Positions 23,631-31,307 of a stretch of 36,940 bases of DNA are shown in pieces. The stretch is from NCBI GenBank assembly GCA_947388185.1, contig CANDQP010000018.1:1-36940 (forward strand), written 5' to 3'. The notes under the pieces were generated by a model. It made no database searches. It had not been told where the DNA came from and worked only from the letters and a program-made list of their open reading frames with translations. How positions within the stretch are numbered: the first letter of the stretch is position 1; each line of letters opens with the position of its first letter. Both the position numbers and the translations under genes were made by a program. Source of the DNA: an uncultured Dorea sp. (lineage in GTDB: Bacteria > Bacillota > Clostridia > Lachnospirales > Lachnospiraceae).

Positions 23631-25034
23631 ATGTATGATTTAGTGATTCGAAACGGCAGACTTGTGACTCCGGACCGTATCTATGAGGCGGATATTGCGA
23701 TCCAGGATGGTAAGTATGCTGCGTTTCTGGCAGCGGGAACGCCGGCAGAGGCGAAGGAGACGATCGATGCGGAGGGGAATTATGTATTCCCGGGTATCAT
23801 CGACTGTCATGCGCATCTGAATGAGCCGGGGTTCGAGTACAGGGAAGATTTTGAGACGGGTTCCCGCGCAGCGGCGGTTGCAGGGTGTACGACATTGATC
23901 GATATGCCGCTCAACAACGATCCCTCTCTGATGAATAAAGAGATCTTTGACCTTAAGATGGGAAGGATCAGCAAGCATTCCGTAGTCGATTATGCACTGT
24001 GGGGCGGACTTGTGGGCGACTATGACGATAAGCCGGATTCTGTTAAGAACAATATGAATGACCTTGTTGATCTGCACAACTGCGGCGTTGCGGCGTTCAA
24101 GGGATTCACCTGTCCCAACGGCAACCTGTTCCCGACTGTGAACATGGGTAATGTCCGTAAGGCGTTAGAGATCTTGAAGCCATACGGCGCTCTGTGCGGA
24201 TTCCACTGTGAAGAGTTCGGCCAGGTATTGGAGAGAGAGAAGGAAGCGAAGGCAAAAGAAGGTCAGACCAACGAGCAGAAGATCCGGGATTTCCTGGATT
24301 CCCATGACGTATGGACCGAGTATGTTGCAACGAAGAATGTCATCGATATGGCAAGGGCAACGGGCGGACGCGTACACATCTGCCATGTAAGCCATCCGAT
24401 GGTGGCTCAGGTAGTGAAGGACGCTATCCATGAGGGTCTGCCGATCACGGCGGAGACATGCCCGCATTATCTTGGATTTACAGAGGACTTCGTGTTCGAG
24501 AAAGGCGCTCCGGCGAAGTGTACGCCTCCGATGCGCAGGGCGGAGGATATGGAGAAGCTGTGGGACTATGTGCTTGACGGGACCTTGTCATGCGTGGGAA
24601 GCGATCATTCTCCGGCGGCAGACGAGGAGAAGGATAATGCGACCAAGGATATCTGGCATGCATGGGGCGGACTTAACGCCATTCAGTTCTTCCTCCCGAT
24701 GATGTTCGATATGATCGTGAATAAGAAGGGGTTGAGTCCGACTCTGATCGCGAAGGTAATGGATTACAATCCGGCTAAGATCTTCGGGCTGTACGGACGC
24801 AAGGGCGCGTTCGAGGTTGGGTTTGACGGCGATATCGTAATCGTGGATCCTGACAAAGTATGGAAGGTTGACCAGACGAAGCTTCTGACCAAGGGGCATG
24901 TATCCTGTTTCGACGGACAGGAAGGCAAGGGCGCTCCGACCTGCACGATCATAAGGGGCAGGGTTGTAGCTTCTGACGGCATGTATAAGGAAGAAGCGGT
25001 AGGATACGGCGAGTATATCACACCGATTAAGTAG
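23631..25034 (+). CDS. allB: allantoinase-like amidohydrolase, first copy
   Basis: Opens the allantoin ring to allantoate; a cytoplasmic binuclear metalloenzyme of the cyclic amidohydrolase family, 467 residues. Predicted metal ligands all line up: His60 and His62 in DCHAHLNEPG, carbamylated Lys157 in AFKGF, His192 in GFHCEEF, His252 in CHVSHP and Asp325 in GSDHSP. The CTPPMR segment near 297-302 resembles the CAPPIRD-type loop of allantoinases. TAGGAGGT lies 7 bases before the ATG. It is followed after 17 bases by an NCS1 permease, an enzyme-transporter pairing that is repeated immediately downstream. Hydantoinase or dihydropyrimidinase activity is a less likely alternative. Confidence 0.82.
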   Translation: MYDLVIRNGRLVTPDRIYEADIAIQDGKYAAFLAAGTPAEAKETIDAEGNYVFPGIIDCHAHLNEPGFEYREDFETGSRAAAVAGCTTLIDMPLNNDPSLMNKEIFDLKMGRISKHSVVDYALWGGLVGDYDDKPDSVKNNMNDLVDLHNCGVAAFKGFTCPNGNLFPTVNMGNVRKALEILKPYGALCGFHCEEFGQVLEREKEAKAKEGQTNEQKIRDFLDSHDVWTEYVATKNVIDMARATGGRVHICHVSHPMVAQVVKDAIHEGLPITAETCPHYLGFTEDFVFEKGAPAKCTPPMRRAEDMEKLWDYVLDGTLSCVGSDHSPAADEEKDNATKDIWHAWGGLNAIQFFLPMMFDMIVNKKGLSPTLIAKVMDYNPAKIFGLYGRKGAFEVGFDGDIVIVDPDKVWKVDQTKLLTKGHVSCFDGQEGKGAPTCTIIRGRVVASDGMYKEEAVGYGEYITPIK

Positions 25035-25051
25035 AGTAAAGGAGAAATACT

Positions 25052-26407
25052 ATGGGTGACGTAAATAACGAGAAAAAAGAAGCGAGTTCATTAGCGCCGA
25101 TCAAATCGAAGGACCGTATCATGAGCTGGGGTTCTAACACCATGCTCTGGCTTGGCGGATGTATATCCATCGGAACTCTGACCATGGGAAGCGCGCAGCT
25201 TGAGAAGGGATTGAACCTGGTACAGTTGTTCCTGGCAGTATTTATCGGATCTCTGATCCTGATCATCGGCATTGCGGCCAATGACCAGTTCAGTTATAAG
25301 ACGGGCGCTCCTTATGCGATACAGCTGAAGAGTGCGTTTGGTACAAAGGGAAGCTCTATTCCGGTATTGATCCGAGGACTTCCTGCGATCGTATGGTATG
25401 GTTTCCAGACCTGGCTTGGAGGAGCCGCGCTTAACAATATTTCTATCGTGTTCTTTGGGTTTGACAATATCTGGGTATTCTTTATTGCGTTCCAGCTGAT
25501 CCAGGTCCTCCTGTCCATCAAGGGCTTCCAGGGAGCGAAATGGGTAGGGAATATCGGCGGTGTTGTTATCTCCATCGCTATGATCTATCTGCTGTATATC
25601 TGTATCTCCCAGTACGGCGACGTGATCGGTGATAAGCTGATGAGTCACGGCGGAACATGGGGTATGCCGTTCATCGGTGCGGTGATCGCATTCTTCGGAA
25701 ACAGCACGACGGTTATGCTGAACGCGGGCGACTATTCCCGTGAGGTGAAGGCAGGCTATTCTTCCGTAGCCCGCGGGGCATCTTACTTCTGCGCGATGGT
25801 TCCGGCAACGGTATTGCTTGGCCTGATCGGTGCCATGGCTTCCACGGCGACAGGTATCGCCAACCCGATCAATGCATTTGCCCAGATGGTAGATAATAAG
25901 ATCGTCCTTCTGGTAACGCTTGGCTTCATTATCTTCGCACAGTTGTCCACCAACCTTGCAAGCAATGTGATTCCGCCGGCATATGCGTTCATGGATGTAT
26001 TCAAGATCAAGCACAGGACGGCCGTTATCATCGTTGGTATCCTTGCGGTAGCTACCTGTCCGTGGATTCTGACCAACGACAGCTCGGCGGCGGGGCTTGA
26101 CTTATTCGTTAAGATCTATTCTGCGTTCTTCGCACCGATCTTCGCGGTATTGATCACAGATTTCTTCGTTCTCCATAAGAGAAATGTAACCGAAGAGGTA
26201 TTGAACGATCTGTATAATGACAATGGTAACCATGCAGGTATTAACTGGGCGGCGATCATCGCTATCGCTGTGGGAGCTGTGATCGGTCTGATCAATGTCA
26301 ATGTGTCATTCTTTACGGCAACCATCCCGACAGGGCTCGTATTCTACTTCCTGATGAAGAAGATGCCGTCCTGCGAGCGTTTCAGAAGAGGCACAACGTT
26401 AGAGTAA
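25052..26407 (+). CDS. NCS1-family ureide/nucleobase transporter, first copy
   Basis: A 451-residue membrane protein of the nucleobase:cation symporter-1 family, with about twelve hydrophobic helices and a hydrophilic N-terminal tail. NCS1 members carry allantoin (PucI), hydantoins (Mhp1), cytosine or purines by H+ or Na+ symport. Family landmarks are GCISIGTLTMG in helix 1, GAPYAIQLKSAFG, RGLPAIVWYGFQTWLGG around helix 3, the NAGDYSREVK loop, and NLASNVIPPAYAF in helix 8. AAAGGAG precedes the ATG. Placement directly behind an allantoinase implies uptake of that enzyme's substrate, most simply allantoin. Substrate cannot be fixed from sequence. Confidence 0.85.
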   Translation: MGDVNNEKKEASSLAPIKSKDRIMSWGSNTMLWLGGCISIGTLTMGSAQLEKGLNLVQLFLAVFIGSLILIIGIAANDQFSYKTGAPYAIQLKSAFGTKGSSIPVLIRGLPAIVWYGFQTWLGGAALNNISIVFFGFDNIWVFFIAFQLIQVLLSIKGFQGAKWVGNIGGVVISIAMIYLLYICISQYGDVIGDKLMSHGGTWGMPFIGAVIAFFGNSTTVMLNAGDYSREVKAGYSSVARGASYFCAMVPATVLLGLIGAMASTATGIANPINAFAQMVDNKIVLLVTLGFIIFAQLSTNLASNVIPPAYAFMDVFKIKHRTAVIIVGILAVATCPWILTNDSSAAGLDLFVKIYSAFFAPIFAVLITDFFVLHKRNVTEEVLNDLYNDNGNHAGINWAAIIAIAVGAVIGLINVNVSFFTATIPTGLVFYFLMKKMPSCERFRRGTTLE

Positions 26408-26429
26408 GAGACAATAGGAGGTGTTGTCA

Positions 26430-27803
26430 ATGTATGATGTATTAATCAAGAATGGTAAGATCGTTACGGCAGATGCCGTAACGGAAGGTAATGTAGCAAT
26501 CAAAAACGGCAAGATCGCCGCAGTTTTGGCTGCAGGTGCGGAACCAGAGGCGAAAGAGGTGATCGACGCTGCTGCAAAATATATATTCCCGGGAGCGATC
26601 GACACGCATGCGCATCTGAATGATCCGGGATTTGAGTGGCGCGAGGATTATGAGCACGGAACGGCGGCAGCCGCCCTTGGCGGGTATACCACTGTGATCG
26701 ATATGCCGCTTCAGAATGATCCGTGTATGACCGATGCGAAGGCGTTTGATTTCAAAGAGAGTAAGGTTTCCCCCAATGCATATGTTGACTACTGCTTCTG
26801 GGGCGGACTTACGAGCTATAATTTTAATGATCTGAAGGAATTGGATGCTAAGGGCTGTGTGTCTTTTAAGTCCTTCATCGGACCGGTTTCCCCGGATTAT
26901 GAGTCGCTGAACTACGGCCAGGCCATGGAGGCTATGGATATTATCAAGGAATTTGACGGACGAGCGGGCTTCCACTGTGAAGACTATGCGATCATCAAGA
27001 ATCAGGAGAAGAGAATGAAGGAAGCCGGACGCAACGACTGGAAGGCATTCCTTGAGTCGCGTCCGGTGGTTGCTGAGATCGTTGCCACCGACGCCATCAT
27101 CGAGATCGCGAAAGCGACGGGCTGTAAGGCGCATATCTGCCATGTGTCACATCCGGCGGTTGCGAAGAAGATCAAAGCGGCGCAAGATGAGGGATATGAT
27201 ATTACCGCAGAGACCTGTACCCATTATCTTACCTTCAGCAATGAGGATGTGATCGAGAAGGGACCGTTATACAAATGTGCGCCGATCCTTCAGCCTAAGG
27301 AGGCGGTAGAGGAGATGTGGGAGTACGTGAAGGCGGGCGTATTCAGCGGAATCGCTTCGGATCATTCTCCGTGCTCTTATGATGAGAAATACAATGAGAT
27401 CCTTGGCAATAAGATCGAGACGGTGTTCGATGTGTGGGGAGGCTGTTCCGGTATCCAGAGCGGGTTCCAGGCGGCGTTCAGTGAAGGCGTAGTAAAGCGC
27501 GGCATATGCCCGACGGTGCTTGCAGGCGCCATGTCTGTACTTCCGGCGAAGGCGTTCGGCATCTATGGCAAGAAGGGCGATATCAAGCCGGGATTCGACG
27601 CAGATCTTCTGATCGTCGACCCGGAAAAAGAATGGGAGATCACGGAAGATTCTCTCTTGTATGTGAACAAGATCTCCGCGTTCGTAGGACTTAAGGGCAA
27701 GGGGCTACCGGTCGCGACGCTTGTCCGCGGCAATGTGATCGCCAGGGACGGCCGGATCGTAGCCGAAAAGGGCGTAGGCGAACTGGTGAGGAAGCTCAGA
27801 TAA
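26430..27803 (+). CDS. allantoinase-like cyclic amidohydrolase, second copy
   Basis: A 457-residue paralogue of the first allantoinase, with the same binuclear metal site: His60 and His62 in DTHAHLNDPG, Lys147 in SFKSF, His182 in GFHCEDY, His238 in CHVSHP and Asp311 in SDHSP. The region after the catalytic lysine differs clearly (SFKSFIGPVSPD here against AFKGFTCPNGN in copy 1), and copy 2 is ten residues shorter between the HAH motif and the lysine. Those loops shape the substrate pocket in this family, so the two enzymes may handle different rings, for example allantoin enantiomers or another hydantoin. AGGAGG lies 8 bases upstream of the ATG at 26430; the GTG at 26421 is part of the ribosome site. 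Confidence 0.78.
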   Translation: MYDVLIKNGKIVTADAVTEGNVAIKNGKIAAVLAAGAEPEAKEVIDAAAKYIFPGAIDTHAHLNDPGFEWREDYEHGTAAAALGGYTTVIDMPLQNDPCMTDAKAFDFKESKVSPNAYVDYCFWGGLTSYNFNDLKELDAKGCVSFKSFIGPVSPDYESLNYGQAMEAMDIIKEFDGRAGFHCEDYAIIKNQEKRMKEAGRNDWKAFLESRPVVAEIVATDAIIEIAKATGCKAHICHVSHPAVAKKIKAAQDEGYDITAETCTHYLTFSNEDVIEKGPLYKCAPILQPKEAVEEMWEYVKAGVFSGIASDHSPCSYDEKYNEILGNKIETVFDVWGGCSGIQSGFQAAFSEGVVKRGICPTVLAGAMSVLPAKAFGIYGKKGDIKPGFDADLLIVDPEKEWEITEDSLLYVNKISAFVGLKGKGLPVATLVRGNVIARDGRIVAEKGVGELVRKLR

Positions 27804-27838
27804 TGTACGGCTATTAATGAAAAGGAGAAAATTATAAT

Positions 27839-29200
27839 ATGAGTATTGTTGATAACAAAAACCTGAATCCGGAGCTGGTCAAGGATGTAGATCCGGATCT
27901 TCAGCCGACACAGAAGCGTATCATGGGTCCCCTGTCCTATGCGGCGAGTTTCATGGGAGGATGCGTTTCGATCGGTACATTTTCCATGGGTGCAGGCCTG
28001 ATCGGCGCCCTGACGGTAACACAGGCGATCCTTGCAATGACGATCGGATGTCTGGTCATTGCGATCGCGCTGGCGATCATCGGCGAGTGCGGCCATACCT
28101 ACGGCATTCCGTTTACCGTGCAGCTTAGAAGCAGCTTTGGTACGACGGGCGTTAAGATTCCGGGTGTCTTAAGAGGACTTCCTGCGATCGTATGGTTTGG
28201 CTTCCAGAGCTGGGTAGGGGCAGGAGCCATCAATAGCTGTATGAACATCCTGTTTGGCGTAAGCAATCTTCCGGTGGTATATGCGTTGTTCACCCTCCTG
28301 CAGGTAGCCCTTGCGATCAAGGGATTCGAGGGGATCAAGTGGCTTGAGAATATCTCCTGCGTATTCATCATTGCTATCCTGATCTACATGCTGTATGTGG
28401 TAAACACACAGTTCTCATCAGAGATCGGCGATGTATTCTCAGGGATCAAGGGAACATGGGGCATGCCGTTTTGGGCTGCGACAACATCCTTCCTTGGGAT
28501 CTATTCTACCATGATCATCAATGCGTCCGATTACTCACGTAACGCGACGGACAACGTTAAGCCTGTGAAGGCTGCAAGCATCTATACAGTGGCGATCCTT
28601 CCTGTCACCCTGTTCATGGGGCTGATCGGACTCCTTGTAACGGCTGCAACAGGAAACAGCGACCCGGTAGTTGTATTCTCAACGACCATGGGAAGCAAGT
28701 TCCTTACTATCGTGACACTGCTCTTCATCGCGTTTGCGCAGGTTACGACGAATGTACTGAATAATATCGTGCCTCCGGCATATGTACTTATGGAGTCCTT
28801 CAAGATGAAATGGACTCACGCTACCGTACTCGTAGGTATTCTTTCCGCATGTGTTATGCCGTGGAAGCTGGTTACAGATGAGTCTGCGGCGGGCCTGAAC
28901 CTGTTTACACAGTTCTACTCCGCATTCCTTGGACCGATCTTCGCGGTTATGGCGGTGGATTATTTCATCCTCCGCAAGAAGAAACTGGATATCAACGATA
29001 TGTACGACAAGCAGGGATGCTTCAAGGGCATCAACTGGGCGGCAGTCATCGCGATCATCTTCGGGTCACTGTGCTCATTGTTGGTTATGAAACTGTCCTG
29101 GTATGTAAGCCTGATTCCGACGGGCGCTGCGTACTACCTGTTAATGAAGATGATGCCGTCATCCAAGTCATTCTGTAAAGGAACGATTTTTGAAAGATAA
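27839..29200 (+). CDS. NCS1-family ureide/nucleobase transporter, second copy
   Basis: A 453-residue paralogue of the first NCS1 permease with about twelve membrane helices. It keeps the landmarks GCVSIGTFSMGAG, GIPFTVQLRSSFG, RGLPAIVWFGFQSWVGAG, NASDYSR and NNIVPPAYVLMES. Divergence from copy 1 is spread throughout, including the helix 3 region (QSWVGAGAINS against QTWLGGAALNN) that contacts substrate in characterised relatives, so a different specificity is plausible. It follows the second allantoinase by 35 bases with AAAGGAG upstream and is the last gene of this block before a strong terminator. Confidence 0.85.
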   Translation: MSIVDNKNLNPELVKDVDPDLQPTQKRIMGPLSYAASFMGGCVSIGTFSMGAGLIGALTVTQAILAMTIGCLVIAIALAIIGECGHTYGIPFTVQLRSSFGTTGVKIPGVLRGLPAIVWFGFQSWVGAGAINSCMNILFGVSNLPVVYALFTLLQVALAIKGFEGIKWLENISCVFIIAILIYMLYVVNTQFSSEIGDVFSGIKGTWGMPFWAATTSFLGIYSTMIINASDYSRNATDNVKPVKAASIYTVAILPVTLFMGLIGLLVTAATGNSDPVVVFSTTMGSKFLTIVTLLFIAFAQVTTNVLNNIVPPAYVLMESFKMKWTHATVLVGILSACVMPWKLVTDESAAGLNLFTQFYSAFLGPIFAVMAVDYFILRKKKLDINDMYDKQGCFKGINWAAVIAIIFGSLCSLLVMKLSWYVSLIPTGAAYYLLMKMMPSSKSFCKGTIFER

Positions 29201-29208
29201 AGGTTATT

Positions 29209-29236
29209 AAGGGGACGGCAAATGCCGTCCCCTTTT
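29209..29236. terminator. terminator between the second permease and the alpha/beta hydrolase
   Basis: An 11-bp perfect stem (AAGGGGACGGC / GCCGTCCCCTT) with a tetraloop is followed by TTTT on the plus strand. It lies between convergent genes; on the minus strand the run after the stem is only AATAACC, so it mainly ends the plus-strand transcript. Confidence 0.8.
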
Positions 29237-29246
29237 GATAACAAGA

Positions 29247-30128
29247 TCAGATCTTTGTGTTGGCCTGTATACGTTCAAGCTTTAAGTCCAGGAATTTTAA
29301 GGTCGATTCTAAGAGCCGCCGGGTGACAGGATTCTTCTCGTCCCGGTCAAAATCATGCATGCTGTGGGATGCGACGAACCGCTGGGCGTGGTATTTGCTG
29401 CACAGCTCCAGGAATTCAGAGTAGGGGACATCGGTGTCGCCGGTGCTGTGGGCGCAGAAGATCGGACAGGGCAGCTCGCTGCAGGTGCGTAAGGTATAGT
29501 CAAGATAGAAGAATTTCTGCCGTCCGTCGTAGATCAGATCCGCCCATTTCCCGGTCTGTCTTGCATAGACATAAACGCTGTAATGGGTGCCGAGCTCCCC
29601 GTCTGCGCAGAACCCGCCGGGAATAGCGTCAAGAGCTGATTCGCCTACGGCAGGAAGGGAGCAGTAATAATTACTGGGAGTCATGAACCAGCCGTCGCAT
29701 AGGAATCCGTATCCATAATAGGAGAGGATTCCGGCAGGTTTCCTGTCAAATGCCCCGCGGGCGCCGGCAAGCAGGCAGAGGTATGCGCCGGCAGAACGTC
29801 CCCATAGAAAGTAAGGCAGTTCGGCGCCGTCTTCCAGATAAATGGCGGGATTCCCGATGTAATGGCTGACAGAGGAGCACACGTCCGCGAGGATCATCTC
29901 AAGCTTCGCGGCGGGCGCAAGGGGGTAGTCATAGGCGGCAATACAGTATCCGGATGCCGTCAGGGATTCGAGGTGGAGCATGGGCAGGTCTGTCCTTGTC
30001 CCGAATAATAATCCTCCGCCGTGGAAATATAGAATATAGGCTTTTGGTTTTTGATCTGTATCGAAGTACAGGGTGGCGTGCTTGTCATAGTGATCATTGG
30101 GGATTGATATCTCTCTGGTCTGCAGCAT
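29247..30128 (-). CDS. alpha/beta hydrolase of the HSL-like esterase type
   Basis: A 293-residue cytoplasmic hydrolase. The oxyanion motif HGGG is at 36-39, then a DYPLAP motif at 67-72 like the DYRLAP of hormone-sensitive-lipase relatives. The nucleophile elbow is GRSAG with Ser112, the likely acid is Asp near 233 in STGDTDVP, and the likely base is His near 256 in SHSMHDFD, so the catalytic triad appears complete. No signal peptide. It is divergent from allE and sits between two allantoin gene blocks. The role is unknown: family members cleave esters or amides, and hydrolysis of an amide or ureide intermediate such as oxamate or oxalurate is a guess from context only. AAAGGAG lies 7 bases before the ATG. 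Confidence 0.75.
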   Translation of the reverse strand: MLQTREISIPNDHYDKHATLYFDTDQKPKAYILYFHGGGLLFGTRTDLPMLHLESLTASGYCIAAYDYPLAPAAKLEMILADVCSSVSHYIGNPAIYLEDGAELPYFLWGRSAGAYLCLLAGARGAFDRKPAGILSYYGYGFLCDGWFMTPSNYYCSLPAVGESALDAIPGGFCADGELGTHYSVYVYARQTGKWADLIYDGRQKFFYLDYTLRTCSELPCPIFCAHSTGDTDVPYSEFLELCSKYHAQRFVASHSMHDFDRDEKNPVTRRLLESTLKFLDLKLERIQANTKI

Positions 30129-30312
30129 GACTGGTCTCCTTTCGTTGTCCTATAATGAATTAAAAAGTGGTTGATAGCAATGCTTCCAATCCTAAGTGTT
30201 TGTTTAGCTTTTAACAATTGCCGGAAGGCTTTGCAGGCTTACCGGCAAATACCAGTATACCACAAAAACGACTGGGTTCAAGAGTGAAATATGCTGAATA
30301 TTACTGCTAAAA

Positions 30313-30342
30313 TAGACAAAATAGATGACCTAGATTTGTCTA
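30313..30342 (+). repeat. TAGACAAA/TTTGTCTA inverted repeat upstream of allE (candidate operator)
   Basis: TAGACAAA (30313-30320) and TTTGTCTA (30335-30342) form a perfect 8-bp inverted repeat with a 14-base spacer, so the half-sites are 22 bases apart centre to centre, two helical turns. A further GGACAAAAT follows at 30363-30371. The palindrome lies 56 bases upstream of the predicted -35, an activator-like position. Confidence 0.45.
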
Positions 30343-30392
30343 AAATGTCAATTGAAATTTCTGGACAAAATTGCCATAATTAGATTATAAAA

Positions 30393-30406
30393 ACCGGTTG
30401 ACCACA
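30393..30406 (+). promoter_or_regulatory. 14-base motif ACCGGTTGACCACA, copy B (candidate operator)
   Basis: Inverted copy of the motif at 23592-23605, with 12 of 14 bases identical after reversal and only the central dinucleotide different. It contains the -35 hexamer TTGACC of the allE promoter, so a protein bound here would compete with RNA polymerase. Both strands show GGTTGACC or its near-palindrome at the core. Confidence 0.5.
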
Positions 30407-30426
30407 AAGACCAAAGTAATTAAAAT
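30398..30426 (+). promoter_or_regulatory. sigma-A promoter of the allE-allD-allFG-carbamate kinase operon
   Basis: TTGACC (30398-30403) and TAAAAT (30421-30426) are spaced by exactly 17 bases, each one mismatch from consensus. Transcription would begin near 30433, about 26 bases before the allE ATG at 30459. Confidence 0.65.
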
Positions 30427-30458
30427 TTTATTAAACAAAGAAAGTGAGGAACTTAAAA

Positions 30459-31253
30459 ATGAGTTATTTAAACAATCAGCTTGGATACCGTGACGATCTG
30501 TTGCAGACACGTTCTGTCATCAAGAAAGAGAACTGGGTGCTTCTTGAACCAGACGGACTTGTGAAGAATGCAATTCCGGGTTATGTGAACTGCGACGTGA
30601 CGATCCTTGGCTCTCCTGCTATGGGAGCTTCTTTCGCAGATTATCTGGTAACCGCACATGCCGGCGGCAAGAAGGACGGGATCGGCGGAGACGGGATCGA
30701 GACTTTCCTCTATGTAGTAGAGGGTGAGATCGCCGTTAAGAATGCGGACAAAGATGAGGTTCTTGTTCAGGGCGGATACATCTATTCTCCGGAGGATAAG
30801 CCGGTATCCTTCGAGAATAAGGGTGAAGCGGACGCGAAGCTCTATCTGTACAGACGCAGATATGAGAAGGTTGAAGGCTATCATGCTTACACCGTAGTCG
30901 GCAATGCGAACGAGTTAGAGTGGATCGCTTATGAAGGGATGGAGAACTGTTACATCCAGAATTTCCTTCCTACAGATGATTTCGGCTTCGATATGAATAT
31001 GCATATCCTGAAGTTTCACATCGGTGCTTCCCATGGTTATATAGAGACACATGTACAGGAGCACGGTATGTTATTCCTTACCGGTAAGGCGATGTACAGA
31101 TTAGGAGAAGACTGGGTGCCGCTCAAGAAGGGCGACTATGTATTCATGGATGCATATACTCCGCAGGCATGTTATGCAGTCGGTGACGAAGGACGCGAAG
31201 AGGTCCTGACATATATCTATTCCAAAGACTGTAACAGAGACGTTGCATTATAA
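30459..31253 (+). CDS. allE: (S)-ureidoglycine aminohydrolase
   Basis: Converts (S)-ureidoglycine to (S)-ureidoglycolate and ammonia, keeping the stereochemistry. It is a bicupin of 264 residues (E. coli AllE is 261). The first cupin shows FLYVVEGEIAV; the second carries the likely Mn-binding set in ETHVQEHGMLFL (Glu, His, His) and Gln in TPQACYAVG. The GTG at 30444 is part of the ribosome site region; the ATG at 30459 has GAGG upstream. First gene of the block, followed after 54 bases by allD. The match to AllE along the whole length makes the assignment strong. Confidence 0.92.
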   Translation: MSYLNNQLGYRDDLLQTRSVIKKENWVLLEPDGLVKNAIPGYVNCDVTILGSPAMGASFADYLVTAHAGGKKDGIGGDGIETFLYVVEGEIAVKNADKDEVLVQGGYIYSPEDKPVSFENKGEADAKLYLYRRRYEKVEGYHAYTVVGNANELEWIAYEGMENCYIQNFLPTDDFGFDMNMHILKFHIGASHGYIETHVQEHGMLFLTGKAMYRLGEDWVPLKKGDYVFMDAYTPQACYAVGDEGREEVLTYIYSKDCNRDVAL

Positions 31254-31307
31254 GAAGGAATGCGCCCGTCGGCAGGACGGTAAATATAATAAGGATGGTG
31301 GAATATT

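Larger units (their letters stand above)
30129..30458. promoter_or_regulatory. 330-base divergent regulatory region between the hydrolase gene and allE
   Basis: No gene is seen here. On the hydrolase side, a weak minus-strand promoter (TTGCTA, 17 bases, CATTAT) and GTGGTTGA (30167-30174), which matches half of the 14-base motif found at 23592 and 30393. In the middle, a 7-bp hairpin TTGCCGG/CCGGCAA (30218-30224 and 30242-30248). On the allE side, the TAGACAAA palindrome, a further GGACAAAAT, motif copy B and the allE promoter. The density of repeats points to tight control. Confidence 0.5.

Noticed and set aside
25091-26014. 307-residue open frame antisense to the first NCS1 permease
   Set aside because: Shadow of a membrane-protein gene, strongly hydrophilic and Asp/Arg/His-rich, without a domain.
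18216-29200. idea that the first half of the island is a pure hydantoin or dihydropyrimidine pathway
   Set aside because: Kept only as an alternative: allH, allE, allD and AllFG in the same stretch favour allantoin, though the M20 enzyme and second amidohydrolase could serve hydantoins.
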